Counted from the first letter of the stretch, positions 7,847-18,384 are shown. The stretch is DNA of 51,435 bases from an uncultured Ruminococcus sp. (GCA_904418845.1 CAJFQC010000016.1:1-51435); one strand, 5' to 3'. Made by a program: numbers and translations. The notes: generated from the letters alone by a model not told the origin.

Positions 7847-8129
7847 TGTTAATACATTTTTTTCTTAAAAAGACCCCCATCTGCTCATCGCACTTTTCCC
7901 ATATCCCGTGCCGTGGAAGAATGATTATCAGCGGCTGCCGCCGGTTTCCCAACAACATAAGGGTAATATCTTTATTCCTCATCATTTTCCAAAACTGATC
8001 GTAATCGTAGCTTATCTGACTCTTTTCGGTTAAACAGACAAGTTCCTTTTCATAAAACATACAATTCGCTGCCCTGTATAAATCTTCTGTTATTTCATAT
8101 GTAACAGGATACAGAGGTTTTTCAGCCAT
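7842..8129 (-). CDS. Small protein resembling the end of YcxB-like proteins
   Basis: A 95-aa frame. The first 30 residues (YPVTYEITEDLYRAA) and the segment ISYDYDQFWKM...ITLMLLGNRRQPLIIILPR resemble the two ends of YcxB-like membrane proteins, whose paired transmembrane helices normally sit in between. Those helices are absent, so this looks like an internally deleted relic or a shortened relative. No strong ribosome binding site is seen before ATG 8129. Confidence 0.4.
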   Translation of the reverse strand: MAEKPLYPVTYEITEDLYRAANCMFYEKELVCLTEKSQISYDYDQFWKMMRNKDITLMLLGNRRQPLIIILPRHGIWEKCDEQMGVFLRKKCINI

Positions 8130-8416
8130 TTTCTCAGCCTTCTTAATCTCCGTGCACCCACGCCGGCATATTCCAGCTCTGTCCAGATCTGCTTCCCAAA
8201 ATATAGAGGGCTTTCGTTAATGAACAATTAAAGTGTCAAACATATCTAAAATGACTACTTTGATCATATACATTCTTCATATTTTCTTAACACTCACTAC
8301 ATTCTCAATCGTAAATAGAAATACCCAACATTTCAGCAGTATATTTCTTCATACGCTTATCGTACCACCCCTGCGCAGTCTCCACAATCCCCTGACACAG
8401 GACTTTTATGTAATAC
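8130..8416. other. Intergenic stretch with no recognised feature
   Basis: This is AT-rich DNA between the YcxB-like relic and the pckA terminator. No coding frame with a ribosome binding site, tRNA or clear hairpin was found on either strand. Confidence 0.5.
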
Positions 8417-8476
8417 AAAAAGCCTGAAAATAAAGCTTTCCCACCACAAATGCGAGTTCTTCACTTTCAGGCTTTC
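8417..8476 (-). terminator. Terminator downstream of pckA
   Basis: AAAGCCTGAAA (8418-8428) pairs with TTTCAGGCTTT (8465-8475) across a 36-nt loop. Read on the minus strand, the stem ends in TTTTTGTATT, and it lies 70 nt past the pckA stop. Confidence 0.65.
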
Positions 8477-8543
8477 TTTTTAATCTGATCTTATTGTCTC
8501 CGATCAGCTGTTACCTTCTTAACAGCCGGCCATCATAACATGT

Positions 8544-10148
8544 TTACTCTTGCGGACCTGCAGCAACCAGCGCTTTTCCAAGCTCGTTGCTCTCGTACTT
8601 CTTGAAGTTCTTAATGAATCTTGAAGCAAGGTCTTTTGCTTTTGCCTCCCATTCGGAAGCATCTGCATATGTGTCTCTCGGATCGAGGATCGCCGGATCA
8701 ACTCCCGGAAGTTCTGTCGGAACTTCGAAGTTGAAGTACGGAATCTTCTTTGTCGGAGCTTTCTCGATAGATCCGTCAAGGATCGCATCAATGATGCCGC
8801 GTGTATCTTTGATGGAGATACGTTTTCCAGTTCCGTTCCATCCTGTATTTACGAGGTATGCTTTTGCACCACTCTCTTTCATTCTCTTAATGAGCTCCTC
8901 AGCATATTTTGTCGGGTGAAGCTCAAGGAACGCCTGTCCGAAGCATGCGGAGAATGTCGGTGTCGGTTCTGTGATGCCGCGCTCTGTTCCGGCAAGTTTA
9001 GCCGTGAAACCGGACAGGAAGTAGTACTCTGTCTGCTCCGGCGTCAATGCGGATACCGGCGGAAGTACGCCAAACGCATCTGCTGACAAGAAGATAACAT
9101 TTTTCGCTGCCGGCGCTGCAGATACCGGGCGGACGATCTTCTCAATGTGGTCAATCGGGTAGGATACACGAGTATTCTCTGTCACACTTTTATCTGTGAA
9201 GTCAATCTTTCCATTCTCATCCAGAGTAACGTTCTCAAGAAGAGCGTTTCTCTTAATTGCATTATAAATATCCGGTTCGGAATCCTTATCAAGGTCGATA
9301 ACCTTAGCATAGCATCCGCCCTCGAAGTTAAACACGCCGTTGTCGTCCCAGCCGTGCTCGTCGTCACCGATGAGAAGTCTCTTCGGGTCTGTAGAAAGTG
9401 TTGTCTTACCTGTTCCGGAAAGTCCGAAGAAGATTGCCGTGTTCTCGCCGTTCATATCTGTATTCGCTGAGCAGTGCATGGAAGCGATGCCCTTAAGAGG
9501 CAGATAATAGTTCATCATGGAGAAGAGACCTTTCTTCATCTCTCCGCCGTACCATGTATTCACGATAACCTGCTCGCGGCTTGTAATGTTGAACATTACC
9601 GCTGTCTCTGAGTTCAGACCCAGTTCTTTGTAGTTCTCTACTTTCGCCTTGGAAGCGTTGTATACAACAAAATCCGGCTCAAAGTTCTCAAGTTCTTCTG
9701 CTGTCGGCTGGATGAACATATTTGTAACGAAGTGAGCCTGCCATGCCACTTCCATGATGAAGCGGATTGCCATACGTGTGTCTTTGTTCGCTCCGCAGAA
9801 TGCGTCAACAACGAAAAGTCTCTTGTTGGAGAGCTCGTTTTTCGCGATCTCTTTTACAGTATCCCATGCTTCCTGTGTAGCCGGGTGGTTGTCGTTCTTG
9901 TACTCGTCGGACGTCCACCACACTGTATCCCTGGAATTATCATCCATTACAATGTATTTGTCTTTCGGGGAACGTCCTGTGTAAATTCCTGTCATAACAT
10001 TGACAGCGCCGAGCTCGCTTACCTGACCCCTGTCAAACCCTTCCAGGCTCGGGTTTGTTTCTTCCTCAAACAGTGTCTCATAAGAAGGATTATAAACGAT
10101 TTCTGTGGTTCCGGTGATACCGTACTGAGTTAAATCAATCTTTGACAT
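8544..10148 (-). CDS. pckA: Phosphoenolpyruvate carboxykinase (ATP)
   Basis: A 534-aa enzyme that interconverts oxaloacetate + ATP with PEP + CO2 + ADP. In gut anaerobes it often runs in the CO2-fixing direction. All landmarks are present: [10 protein letters not shown] (about 58-67), the substrate loop [16 protein letters not shown] with the metal-binding Asp pair (261-267), P-loop [10 protein letters not shown] (241-250) and [10 protein letters not shown] near the C-terminus. The ATG at 10148 is preferred over the longer frame from 10247: the protein then begins [11 protein letters not shown] as family members do, and the upstream promoter would be overrun otherwise. It is monocistronic, with its own promoter and terminator. 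Confidence 0.95.
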   Translation of the reverse strand: MSKIDLTQYGITGTTEIVYNPSYETLFEEETNPSLEGFDRGQVSELGAVNVMTGIYTGRSPKDKYIVMDDNSRDTVWWTSDEYKNDNHPATQEAWDTVKEIAKNELSNKRLFVVDAFCGANKDTRMAIRFIMEVAWQAHFVTNMFIQPTAEELENFEPDFVVYNASKAKVENYKELGLNSETAVMFNITSREQVIVNTWYGGEMKKGLFSMMNYYLPLKGIASMHCSANTDMNGENTAIFFGLSGTGKTTLSTDPKRLLIGDDEHGWDDNGVFNFEGGCYAKVIDLDKDSEPDIYNAIKRNALLENVTLDENGKIDFTDKSVTENTRVSYPIDHIEKIVRPVSAAPAAKNVIFLSADAFGVLPPVSALTPEQTEYYFLSGFTAKLAGTERGITEPTPTFSACFGQAFLELHPTKYAEELIKRMKESGAKAYLVNTGWNGTGKRISIKDTRGIIDAILDGSIEKAPTKKIPYFNFEVPTELPGVDPAILDPRDTYADASEWEAKAKDLASRFIKNFKKYESNELGKALVAAGPQE

Positions 10149-10226
10149 GTTTCGCTCTACCTCTTTCTTTCTATAGTATTTGTCTGTCAGATGCATAAAA
10201 CTTTCTCTGACATCAGCACAGTTTTT

Positions 10227-10255
10227 ATTATACAAAAAATTTGACAAAAAATCAA
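10227..10255 (-). promoter_or_regulatory. Sigma-A promoter of pckA
   Basis: The -35 TTGATT (10250-10255) and the perfect -10 TATAAT (10227-10232) are separated by exactly 17 nt on the minus strand. The leader to the ATG is about 70 nt. Confidence 0.75.
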
Positions 10256-10354
10256 CAATAATCTTTCCAGACTTTTCTTGTAATATGAAAGAAGATTCAC
10301 TGGCAACTTCATCTCACCCGTATTGTTCTCGCTATAATAAAGTTTCTTTCATCT

Positions 10355-10391
10355 AAAAACGCAGGATTCAAAATCAAATCCTGCATTTTTT
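10355..10391 (-). terminator. Terminator after the 10432 membrane-protein gene
   Basis: GCAGGATT (10361-10368) pairs with AATCCTGC (10377-10384) around an 8-nt loop. There is a T tract on both strands (GTTTTT on minus, ATTTTTTAT on plus), so it can act in both directions. Confidence 0.75.
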
Positions 10392-10431
10392 ATAGAATGT
10401 TAAGATATCATCAAAAGGGTTCCGGGAATTT

Positions 10432-10776
10432 TTAAAAATAATTTTTCTTTAATTTTGTAGTATAAAGCCCGAACCAGACGAGAACGATAAAGAACAAAAC
10501 CATTCCCGTAATGTCGATCGCAGCCATGGGATATACATAGCAGTGGACAATATCGATCCCTCCATATATCACTCCCGCGATCCCGAACACCAAAAGCGCC
10601 GGCCCGGCTTTCTGAATATATGCTTCTTTATCCTTGCATGTCTTATACATGAACTCTTTCCCGAGAAGGAGATTGGCGTTGATCTCTCCTGAACTTTTCA
10701 TCTTTACATAAGAATACAATGCATAAATACCGGAGCCAAACACCATAATCCCGATAAATCCCCAAATATTATCCAT
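10432..10776 (-). CDS. Small integral membrane protein, unknown function
   Basis: A 114-aa protein with three hydrophobic helices (about residues 4-22, 56-76 and 84-103 counted from ATG 10776) and a basic end, YTTKLKKNYF. The soluble loop (KSSGEINANLLLGKEFMYKTCKDKEAYI) resembles that of DUF3784-like clostridial membrane proteins, but the match is loose. ATG 10776 is chosen over GTG 10785, since AAGGAG lies nine bases before the former and overlaps the latter too closely. It stands 36 nt after thrC and may be read through from it. Confidence 0.6.
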   Translation of the reverse strand: MDNIWGFIGIMVFGSGIYALYSYVKMKSSGEINANLLLGKEFMYKTCKDKEAYIQKAGPALLVFGIAGVIYGGIDIVHCYVYPMAAIDITGMVLFFIVLVWFGLYTTKLKKNYF

Positions 10777-10812
10777 GCCGTCCACTCTCCTTATCGCAAA
10801 ATAATACGTAAC

Positions 10813-12300
10813 CTAAATTCCAAGGATCTCTTTCACAGTTTCTTTCATCTTATCCGCATTACATTCACGTTCGTGACGGATATCGGCATTTCGGATCTCA
10901 TTGACGGCGTTCGGGATTTCCGTGCCTGAAATGCTGCTCAGTTCATCAATCAGATCGAACTCGCCGGCCGACGCATATTTTTCATCGATAGCCGTCATTA
11001 CACTGTGGATGAACTTATACGGGCTTGCCGTGGATGCCACAAGGCATTTTTTATCGTCCCTGCTGTCCTTGCGGTACTGTGCGCATACGGCCGCCGCCAC
11101 GGCGGTGTGGGTATCCATCACATAGCCTGTGCGCTCATAAGTTTTCCGAATCGTTGCCGCGCACTCCTCTTCTGTGGCGAAACCGCCCGAAAAATCTTCC
11201 AGTTTCTCTCTCATCTCAGACGTGATCTCATAGACGCCTTTTTCTTTAAGCTGTATCATAAGCTCTGCATTCTTATGTGCATCCTGTCCCGCGATTGTAT
11301 AAATCAGACGCTCCAGGTTACTGGAGATAAGGATATCCATTGACGGTGAAGATGTAAGGATGAACTCACGGTTCTTGTCGTACACGCCTGTCCGGAAGAA
11401 ATCAAAGAGTACTTTATTTTCATTAGATGCGCAGATCAGCTTCGCGATCGGCACTCCCATCTGTTTTGCATAGTATGCGGCAAGGATATTTCCAAAATTC
11501 CCTGTAGGAACAGTCACATTGATTTCTTCCCCGGACGCGATTTCCTCGTTCTCGAGCAGTTTCGCATAAGCGTATACATAATATACAACCTGCGGCACGA
11601 GACGACCGATATTAATGGAATTGGCAGAAGAAAACTGATATCCCGCTTCAGAAAGTTCCTTTTCCAGTTCTTTATCCTCGAACATTGCTTTCACGCCGCT
11701 CTGGGCGTTATCAAAGTTTCCGTGGATCGCCACAACTGCAGTGTTATCCCCCTTCTGTGTCACCATCTGCAGCTCCTGGATACGGCTTACTCCTCCCTTG
11801 GGATAGAACACAATGATCTTCGTGCCCGGCACGCCGGCAAATCCGGCAAGAGCTGCCTTGCCTGTATCCCCGGAAGTAGCGGTCAGGATGACGATCTCCT
11901 TTGTCACACCATTCTTCTTCGCTGCCGTCGTCAGAAGATGCGGCAGGATGGAGAGCGCCATGTCCTTGAACGCGATCGTTGCGCCGTGGAACAATTCCAG
12001 ATGATAAGTGTCTCCTACCTTCACCAGAGGAGCAATCACCTCTGTGTCAAACTTAGAATCATATGCGCTGTTGATGCAATTCATAAGCTCTTCCTCTGTA
12101 AAATCCGTCAGGAACTGCTTCATCACCGCGTATGCTGTCTCCTGATAAGACATGCTCTTTAATTCATCCATCGTCACATCCAGCTTCGGGATGCACTCCG
12201 GAACAAACAGGCCGCCGTCATCCGCGAGACCTTTTAAGATGGCCTCAGATGCCGTCATTTTCTTCTCCGCGTCCCTCGTACTGTTGTATAACAAATTCAT
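10813..12300 (-). CDS. thrC: Threonine synthase
   Basis: A 495-aa PLP enzyme that converts O-phosphohomoserine to threonine. The PLP lysine lies in FHGATIAFKDMALS (Lys112), the phosphate-binding loop is TATSGDTGKAALAG, and the N-terminus LYNSTRDAEKKMTASEAILKGLADDGGLFVPE is diagnostic of the longer, bacterial/yeast-type enzyme. ATG 12300 has AGAGG seven bases upstream and is favoured over the frame from 12324. It lies near asd, which supplies its pathway, though each has its own promoter. Confidence 0.95.
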   Translation of the reverse strand: MNLLYNSTRDAEKKMTASEAILKGLADDGGLFVPECIPKLDVTMDELKSMSYQETAYAVMKQFLTDFTEEELMNCINSAYDSKFDTEVIAPLVKVGDTYHLELFHGATIAFKDMALSILPHLLTTAAKKNGVTKEIVILTATSGDTGKAALAGFAGVPGTKIIVFYPKGGVSRIQELQMVTQKGDNTAVVAIHGNFDNAQSGVKAMFEDKELEKELSEAGYQFSSANSINIGRLVPQVVYYVYAYAKLLENEEIASGEEINVTVPTGNFGNILAAYYAKQMGVPIAKLICASNENKVLFDFFRTGVYDKNREFILTSSPSMDILISSNLERLIYTIAGQDAHKNAELMIQLKEKGVYEITSEMREKLEDFSGGFATEEECAATIRKTYERTGYVMDTHTAVAAAVCAQYRKDSRDDKKCLVASTASPYKFIHSVMTAIDEKYASAGEFDLIDELSSISGTEIPNAVNEIRNADIRHERECNADKMKETVKEILGI

Positions 12301-12344
12301 CTCGATACCTCTTTTTCTATACAATCTGTTAACCTCACTCCGTG

Positions 12345-12373
12345 ATTATATCATAGCTTTTCACCCCGCGCAA
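12345..12373 (-). promoter_or_regulatory. Promoter of thrC (extended -10)
   Basis: The perfect -10 TATAAT (12345-12350) is preceded by TGA, an extended -10. TTGCGC (12368-12373) sits 17 nt upstream as a weak -35. It lies 45 nt before the thrC start. Confidence 0.65.
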
Positions 12374-12411
12374 TGCGTCGGTCGTACACCTGACCCCTCT
12401 GTGTTTTATTC

Positions 12412-13713
12412 TCAAGCTTTCTTTCCACTTATAATGATCGCCACGATTCCGCACACGGCCATCAGCATCGGATAGATCAGATACGGGATCATGTCGAAAG
12501 GCTCCAGCCCTGTCAGCGCCGCTGCGGTCAAAAGCTGTGCTCCGTATGGGATCATGCCCTGTCCCACGGATGTAAATATATCCAAAAGGGAAGCAGAGCG
12601 TTTCGGATCTACTCCGTATTCATCGCTGATCTCTTTTGCGATTGGTCCGGCCATGACAATAGCCACTGTATTGTTCGCCGTACACATATCGACAAGCACC
12701 GAAAGCAACGCAATTCCCGCCTGAGCTCCTCTCTGCCCCCGTATCCGGCTTTTTATCCGGTTCAGAATAAATGTGATGCCGCCGTTTTTCCTCACCAGTG
12801 AAACAATACATGCTACAATGATGGAAATGACCGTAATATCATACATGGATACTACTCCGTCACCGACCACGTTAAACATTTCCGAAAGGGCGATATTTCC
12901 CGCGGCAACACCGACGATCAGGGAAAGTACGATTCCGCTGATGAGCACGATAAACACATTGATCCCGATCAGCGCCCCCACAAGGACAACAATATACGGG
13001 AGTACTTCCAGCATACTGTAGTCAAGGGGATCTTTTAGTTCAAAGTCTCCGCCCCTTGTCACAAACCAGAAGAAAACAGCGGATATGATCGCTGCCGGAA
13101 AGACGATCAGGAAATTTGCCCTGAACTTGTCCTTCATCTCACACCCCTGTGTCTTTACAGCAGCAATGGTCGTATCAGATATCATGGACAGATTATCTCC
13201 GAACATTGCTCCGCACACAACCGCTGCGGAACAGATAGCAAGGGAGAAGCCTGTCTGTTCGCTGATACCTGCCGCGATCGGCGCCAGTGTGGTGACGGTT
13301 CCTACCGATGTTCCCATTGACACAGAGATAAAGCATCCTATGAGGAAGAGTCCCGCCACCGCAAGATGAGCCGGAATCAGGGAGAGTCCTAAGTTTACCG
13401 CACTGTCCGCCCCGCCTGCCGCAGTCACCGCGCCTGAGAAACCTCCCGCGCAGAGAAATATAAGGCACATCGTAATTATGTTCTCCTCTGCCATTCCTTC
13501 CGCGATGAGCTTTAACTTCTCCTGAAAACCAACTTTTCTGTTCTGTAAAAATGCCACGAACAAAGCGATCAGAAATGCCACGATGGCGGGCATTGCGTAA
13601 AAGTCATTGAACACGATCCCCGCTCCGAGGAAAATGATCAGAAAAACACCGATCGGCAGCAGCGCCGACAGTCGTCCCTGTGTATTTTCGTTCTGTATAT
13701 TTTCGTTCTTCAT
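12412..13713 (-). CDS. NhaC-family Na+/H+ (or organic acid exchange) antiporter
   Basis: A 433-aa polytopic membrane protein with about 11-12 hydrophobic helices. Signature stretches of the NhaC family include SMGTSVGTVTTLAPIA, CGAMFGDNLSMISDTTIAA and CTANNTVAIVMAGPIAKEIS, with PYGAQLL near the end. Members exchange Na+ for H+; some swap malate and lactate, so the substrate is not fixed by sequence. ATG 13713 follows AAAGGA with six-base spacing and is preferred over GTG 13743. A terminator separates it from leuD upstream. Confidence 0.88.
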   Translation of the reverse strand: MKNENIQNENTQGRLSALLPIGVFLIIFLGAGIVFNDFYAMPAIVAFLIALFVAFLQNRKVGFQEKLKLIAEGMAEENIITMCLIFLCAGGFSGAVTAAGGADSAVNLGLSLIPAHLAVAGLFLIGCFISVSMGTSVGTVTTLAPIAAGISEQTGFSLAICSAAVVCGAMFGDNLSMISDTTIAAVKTQGCEMKDKFRANFLIVFPAAIISAVFFWFVTRGGDFELKDPLDYSMLEVLPYIVVLVGALIGINVFIVLISGIVLSLIVGVAAGNIALSEMFNVVGDGVVSMYDITVISIIVACIVSLVRKNGGITFILNRIKSRIRGQRGAQAGIALLSVLVDMCTANNTVAIVMAGPIAKEISDEYGVDPKRSASLLDIFTSVGQGMIPYGAQLLTAAALTGLEPFDMIPYLIYPMLMAVCGIVAIIISGKKA

Positions 13714-13743
13714 ATATTTCCTTTCATGTATTTTTCTTTTCAC

Positions 13744-13779
13744 AAAAGGGATGCTGTACTTTCGTACAGTATCCCTTTT
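13744..13779 (-). terminator. Terminator of the asd-leuC-leuD run
   Basis: AAAAGGGATGCTGTAC (13744-13759) pairs with GTACAGTATCCCTTTT (13764-13779) with one wobble and a 4-nt loop. Read leftwards it ends in CCCTTTTGTG, 14 nt past leuD. Confidence 0.85.
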
Positions 13780-13793
13780 CTTTATTCACTATT

Positions 13794-14285
13794 TTATTTC
13801 TTCTTGCTGTTTGTGTAATTGACCAGTCCACCAGCAGTGATAAGCCTCTGCATAAATTCCGGGAACGGCTGTCCCTGGAACTCTGTGCCTTTTGTACGGT
13901 TGTAGATCTTTCCACTGTCAAAGTCCACTTCGACCTCGTCTCCCGCGTCGATGCCCTTTGCAGCCTCCGGGCATTCGATAATCGGCAGACCGATGTTGAT
14001 GGCGTTGCGGAAGAAGATCCTTGCGAATGTCTCCGCGATTATGCAGCTCACGCCCGCTGTCTTTAAACACAGCGGCGCATGCTCTCTGGAAGAACCACAG
14101 CCGAAATTCTTATTTGCAACGATCAGATCGCCCGGCTGCACCTTCTTTACAAAATCTGGATCAATATCCACCATTGCGTGGCTTGCAAGCTCCTGTGCGT
14201 CAAAAGAGTTCAGATATCTTGCCGGGATGATTACGTCTGTATCTACATTATCGCCATATTTGAATACATGTCCTTTTGCCCGCAT
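13794..14285 (-). CDS. leuD: 3-isopropylmalate dehydratase, small subunit
   Basis: A 163-aa swivel-domain subunit. The motifs [15 protein letters not shown] (N-terminus), [12 protein letters not shown] (substrate loop) and [15 protein letters not shown] are all present. With LeuC it isomerises 2- to 3-isopropylmalate in leucine synthesis. Its ATG overlaps the leuC stop by one base (TAATG), so the two subunits are translationally coupled. Confidence 0.95.
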   Translation of the reverse strand: MRAKGHVFKYGDNVDTDVIIPARYLNSFDAQELASHAMVDIDPDFVKKVQPGDLIVANKNFGCGSSREHAPLCLKTAGVSCIIAETFARIFFRNAINIGLPIIECPEAAKGIDAGDEVEVDFDSGKIYNRTKGTEFQGQPFPEFMQRLITAGGLVNYTNSKKK

Positions 14286-15583
14286 TACTTGTCACCCGCC
14301 TTTCCGTCCGGCCCGGAGGCAATCTTCTCCGGATTCGCGATATATCCTGCGATCGCACTGGCTGCTGCCACCTCAGGCGATGCCAGATAAATAAGGGATT
14401 CTGTATGTCCCATACGTCCCACGAAGTTACGGTTCGTTGTTGACACACATTTCTCTCCCGCTGCCATAACGCCCATATGGCCGCCCATACAAGGGCCGCA
14501 GCTTGGTGTGTTCACCGCGCAGCCTGCGTCCACGAAAATATCAAGCAGGCCTTCTTTGATACATTCTTTGTAGATCTTCTGCGTTGCCGGGACGACCATG
14601 ACACGCACATCCGGATGCACCGCATGGCCTTTCAGGATCGCCGCCGCTTTTCTCATATCTTCCATACGCCCGTTTGTGCAGGATCCGATCACAACCTGAT
14701 CGATCTTGACGGGCTCCATTGCCTCCACCTCGTCAATAGTCTTTGCATTTCCCGGAAGATGTGGGAAAGCAACTGTCGGACGGACTTCTGAGAGATCAAT
14801 GGTGATCACCTCGTCATACTGTGCGTCCTCGTCCGCCTCATAGATAGTGTATGGTTTTTTGGAATGTTTGCTTATGTATGCAAGCGCCTTCTCATCTACC
14901 GGGAAGATGCCGTTCTTTGCGCCCGCCTCAATGGCCATGTTTGCCATGGTGAAACGGTCGTCCATGGACAGGCTTGCGATGCCGTCCCCTGTAAACTCCA
15001 TGGATTTATACAGAGCGCCGTCCACGCCGATCTTTCCGATGATGTGGATGATGATATCCTTGCCGCTTACATATTTCCCCGGTTTGCCTGTGAGCACAAA
15101 CTTGATCGCGCTCGGTACTTTGAACCAGATCTCTCCGGTCGCCATGCCGGTCGCCACATCTGTTGTTCCCATTCCTGTGGAGAACGCGCCCAGCGCGCCG
15201 TACGTACAAGTGTGAGAATCCGCGCCGATGATGCATTCTCCGGCGGTCACGACTCCCGCCTCAGGAAGGATCGCATGCTCAACACCTGATTTTCCCTGTT
15301 CAAAGTACCATGTCAGTCCCTGCTCTTTGGCATATTCACGGATTGCTTTGGAGTTCTCCGCGGATTTGATATCTTTATTCGGAGTGAAATGGTCTGGTAC
15401 AAAGACTACTTTATCCTTGTCAAATACTTTATCCGACATCTGCTTGATGATCGGCAGAGCCATGGGACCTGTGATATCGTTCGCCATAACTACGTCCAGT
15501 TTCGCCTCGATCAGCTGACCTGCTTCTACAGAGTCAAGCCCTGCATGAGCTGCCAGAATCTTCTGCGTCATTGTCATTCCCAT
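14285..15583 (-). CDS. leuC: 3-isopropylmalate dehydratase, large subunit
   Basis: A 432-aa aconitase-family subunit that holds the [4Fe-4S] cluster through the Cys of IGSCTNGR and the pair in [25 protein letters not shown] and [19 protein letters not shown] are further family blocks. ATG 15583 is preceded by AAGGAGG, and two further in-frame ATG codons follow within six residues. It lies 70 nt after asd with no terminator between, so asd, leuC and leuD are probably one transcript. Confidence 0.95.
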   Translation of the reverse strand: MGMTMTQKILAAHAGLDSVEAGQLIEAKLDVVMANDITGPMALPIIKQMSDKVFDKDKVVFVPDHFTPNKDIKSAENSKAIREYAKEQGLTWYFEQGKSGVEHAILPEAGVVTAGECIIGADSHTCTYGALGAFSTGMGTTDVATGMATGEIWFKVPSAIKFVLTGKPGKYVSGKDIIIHIIGKIGVDGALYKSMEFTGDGIASLSMDDRFTMANMAIEAGAKNGIFPVDEKALAYISKHSKKPYTIYEADEDAQYDEVITIDLSEVRPTVAFPHLPGNAKTIDEVEAMEPVKIDQVVIGSCTNGRMEDMRKAAAILKGHAVHPDVRVMVVPATQKIYKECIKEGLLDIFVDAGCAVNTPSCGPCMGGHMGVMAAGEKCVSTTNRNFVGRMGHTESLIYLASPEVAAASAIAGYIANPEKIASGPDGKAGDK

Positions 15584-15653
15584 TGGGACAGCCTCCTTAT
15601 CTTATTTTTATTTCTTTCTCAGAATCTTCCTTCTTCAAAAATTCCGATTGAGA

Positions 15654-16739
15654 TTATTTTTTCGCGATATATCCCTTCGCCGTCAATGCTTCTGCGCACA
15701 GGACTGCCCCGCCTGCCGCTCCTCTGACTGTATTGTGCGACAATCCGATGAACTTGAAGTCATACATGCTGTCCTCTCTTAAACGTCCGATGGACACACC
15801 CATTCCGTTCTCATAGTCCACATCCATTTTCACCTGCGGACGGTTATCCTCCTCAAGATACCGGATGAACTGCTTCGGAGCGCTGGGAAGTTCTGCCTCC
15901 TGCGGGAATCCCCTGAAGCTTACCAGCTTCTCAATAAGCTGTTCTTTCGTGGGTTTCTTCTCAAAGTTGATGAACACGGCTGCTGTATGTCCATTCAGCA
16001 CCGGCACGCGCACGCACTGGCAGGTGATCCTTGGAAGCTCTGCTTTCACGATCTCTCCGTTCTCCACTTTACCAAGGACACGCAGGGGCTCTTGTTCGCT
16101 CTTCTCTTCCTCTCCGCCGATGAACGGGATAATATTCTCTACCATCTCCGGCCAGTCTTTGAATGTCTTGCCTGCGCCTGAGATTGCCTGATAAGTTGTC
16201 ACTACAAGCTCCTTCGGCCCGAACTCTTTCCATGCCGCAAGACACGGAGCATAGCTCTGGATGGAGCAGTTCGGTTTTACGGCAATGAATCCGCGTGTTG
16301 TGCCGAGACGTTTCTTCTGATCCACGATCACATCAAAGTGTTCTGCGTTGATCTCCGGCACCACCATCGGCACATCCGGTGTCCAGCGGTGAGCGCTGTT
16401 ATTTGACACGACCGGAGTCTCTGTCTTCGCATACTCTTCCTCGATCGCTTTGATCTCTTCCTTTGTCATATCTACTGCGCTGAACACAAAATCAACAGTG
16501 GAAGCCACGTGCTCCACGTCATTTACATTGAGCACCGTCAGCTTCTTCACTGCCTCCGGCATGGGCGTGTCCATTTTCCAACGGTCTCCTACTGCCTCCT
16601 CATATGTCTTCCCTGCGGAGCGCGGGCTTGCTGCCACGGTCACCACCTCGAACCACGGATGGTTCTCAAGCAGGGCGATAAATCTCTGTCCTACCATTCC
16701 TGTTGCGCCTAAGATGCCTGCTTTTAATTTCTGATCCAT
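15654..16739 (-). CDS. asd: Aspartate-semialdehyde dehydrogenase
   Basis: A 361-aa NADP-dependent enzyme that makes aspartate semialdehyde for threonine, methionine and lysine/diaminopimelate. The nucleotide loop GATGMVGQRF starts at residue 11, and the catalytic cysteine lies in AVKPNCSIQ (Cys158). The type is the one shared with archaea and yeast (SNNSAHRW and ISGAGKT blocks) rather than the classical E. coli type. AAAGGAG precedes the ATG. It heads the asd-leuC-leuD operon, uniting aspartate-family and leucine synthesis. Confidence 0.93.
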   Translation of the reverse strand: MDQKLKAGILGATGMVGQRFIALLENHPWFEVVTVAASPRSAGKTYEEAVGDRWKMDTPMPEAVKKLTVLNVNDVEHVASTVDFVFSAVDMTKEEIKAIEEEYAKTETPVVSNNSAHRWTPDVPMVVPEINAEHFDVIVDQKKRLGTTRGFIAVKPNCSIQSYAPCLAAWKEFGPKELVVTTYQAISGAGKTFKDWPEMVENIIPFIGGEEEKSEQEPLRVLGKVENGEIVKAELPRITCQCVRVPVLNGHTAAVFINFEKKPTKEQLIEKLVSFRGFPQEAELPSAPKQFIRYLEEDNRPQVKMDVDYENGMGVSIGRLREDSMYDFKFIGLSHNTVRGAAGGAVLCAEALTAKGYIAKK

Positions 16740-16804
16740 TTTCTTATGATCTCCTTTCCTCTGTTTGCCGTGTTTTTCACGGCATAATGGTATACCTTTC
16801 CGGT

Positions 16805-16834
16805 ATTATATCAGTTCTCTCACTCAGCGGTCAG
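16805..16834 (-). promoter_or_regulatory. Promoter of asd-leuC-leuD with leader hairpin
   Basis: The perfect -10 TATAAT (16805-16810) has -35 CTGACC (16829-16834) 18 nt upstream, inside the last codons of argH. In the 60-nt leader TGCCGTG/CACGGCA (16766-16784) forms a 7-bp hairpin without a U-run, so it is not a terminator. Confidence 0.65.
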
Positions 16835-18199
16835 ATATGCTTCTTCTGCCGCAATAACCTTCTCCATTGCCTTTCGTCCCGGAGCCCCGATGGTATTTCT
16901 CATCTCCACGCAGGTTTTCATGCTGATCGCCTCGTAGATATCATCCTCAAATACAGGTGAGACTGCCTTAAATTCCTCCAGCGACATATCATCCAATGCA
17001 ATCTTCTTCTCAAGGCAGTACAAAACGAGCCGTCCCACAATGCCATGGGCGTCGCGGAAAGGGACTCCGTGGTTTACGAGATAATCCGCCGCGTCCGTGG
17101 CATTGGTAAATCCATGCTTCGCGCTCTCTTCCATGCGCCCCGCATCGAATTTCATTGTCTTCAGCATTCCTGTAAATAATGCCAGACAGCCCTTTGTCGT
17201 GTCAATGGCATCAAATACCAGTTCTTTATCCTCCTGCATATCCTTATTATACGCAAGGGGGATACCTTTCATTGTGGTGAGCAGCGACGTCAGCGCGCCG
17301 TACACCCTTCCCGTCTTCCCGCGCACCAGTTCGGCGATATCGGGATTTTTCTTCTGCGGCATGATACTGCTGCCTGTGCTGTATGCGTCGTCAATCTCCA
17401 CGAATTTATATTCATTGGAATTCCAGATGATGACTTCCTCGGAAAATCTGCTCAAGTGCATCATCACCGTGGACATGGCGGACAACAGTTCGATCAGATA
17501 ATCTCTGTCGGATACTGAATCCATGCTGTTGAGCGTCGGTCCGTCAAATCCGAGAAGTTCTGCCGCGTACGCTCTGTCCAGAGGGTACGTTGTTCCCGCT
17601 AAGGCCCCTGAGCCAAGCGGACAAAGATTCATTCTTTTGTAAATATCTTTCATCCTCTGGCGATCCCTTTTGAACATTTCAAAATACGCGCCCATATGAT
17701 GAGCCAGCGTGATCGGCTGGGCTTTCTGCAAATGAGTAAATCCCGGCATATAGGTTTCTGTGTTTTCTTTCATGAGTTTTAAGAGTATTTCCAGCATCTC
17801 TTTTAACAGTCCGTCAAGCTCTGTGATCTCATCTCTTGTATAGAGCTTCATGTCCAGAGCGACCTGGTCGTTGCGGCTGCGTCCGGTGTGAAGCTTCTTG
17901 CCCGCGTCCCCGATCCGGCCGATGAGGTTCGCCTCCACAAAGCTGTGGATATCTTCGTACTCATATGTGATCTCAAGCGTGCCCTCCTCCACGTCTCTCT
18001 TGATCCCTTCAAGCCCGTCTATGATCTGCTCCTTCTCCTCGTCTGTGAGTATCCCCTGCTTTGCCAGCATGGTCACATGCGCGATGCTGCCTCGGATATC
18101 CTGTTCATAAAAACGTTTGTCGAAGGAGATAGAAGCATTGAAATTGTAAACTAACTTGTCCGTCTCTTTCGTGAAACGGCCGCCCCATAACTGTGCCAT
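16820..18199 (-). CDS. argH: Argininosuccinate lyase
   Basis: A 459-aa enzyme of the fumarase/ASL superfamily that splits argininosuccinate into arginine and fumarate. Landmarks are [11 protein letters not shown] (N-terminus), [13 protein letters not shown] (104-116) and the signature [12 protein letters not shown] (276-287). The start ATG 18199 follows AGAGGACAGGGA. No argG is in the window, so the gene stands alone. Confidence 0.95.
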   Translation of the reverse strand: MAQLWGGRFTKETDKLVYNFNASISFDKRFYEQDIRGSIAHVTMLAKQGILTDEEKEQIIDGLEGIKRDVEEGTLEITYEYEDIHSFVEANLIGRIGDAGKKLHTGRSRNDQVALDMKLYTRDEITELDGLLKEMLEILLKLMKENTETYMPGFTHLQKAQPITLAHHMGAYFEMFKRDRQRMKDIYKRMNLCPLGSGALAGTTYPLDRAYAAELLGFDGPTLNSMDSVSDRDYLIELLSAMSTVMMHLSRFSEEVIIWNSNEYKFVEIDDAYSTGSSIMPQKKNPDIAELVRGKTGRVYGALTSLLTTMKGIPLAYNKDMQEDKELVFDAIDTTKGCLALFTGMLKTMKFDAGRMEESAKHGFTNATDAADYLVNHGVPFRDAHGIVGRLVLYCLEKKIALDDMSLEEFKAVSPVFEDDIYEAISMKTCVEMRNTIGAPGRKAMEKVIAAEEAYLTAE

Positions 18200-18269
18200 T
18201 CCCTGTCCTCTTTTCTGTTCTGTTTCTCAAATATCGGGAAAATCCCTGTTTCCTCAACATTTTCCACTT

Positions 18270-18299
18270 AGTTTATCACACTAAAGTGTGTGATGTCTA
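18270..18299 (-). promoter_or_regulatory. argH promoter with a palindrome in its spacer
   Basis: The -35 TAGACA (18294-18299) and -10 TAAACT (18270-18275) are 18 nt apart. The spacer is filled by the palindrome CACACT-AA-AGTGTG (about 18277-18290). A dyad between the two hexamers is a typical repressor operator position. It does not look like a standard ARG box, so the regulator is unknown. Confidence 0.55.
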
Positions 18300-18384
18300 C
18301 TGCAAAATGCAAAAATGCGCTTAAGGCCCTCTCCTCATGCGTTTCCATGCCGCATGGCTTTGCGGGCATGGCCTGTGTCCCCGC

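Noticed and set aside
18330..18384. Terminator after queH
   Set aside because: The CATGC/GCATG-type repeats here give only very short-looped stems and no U-run.
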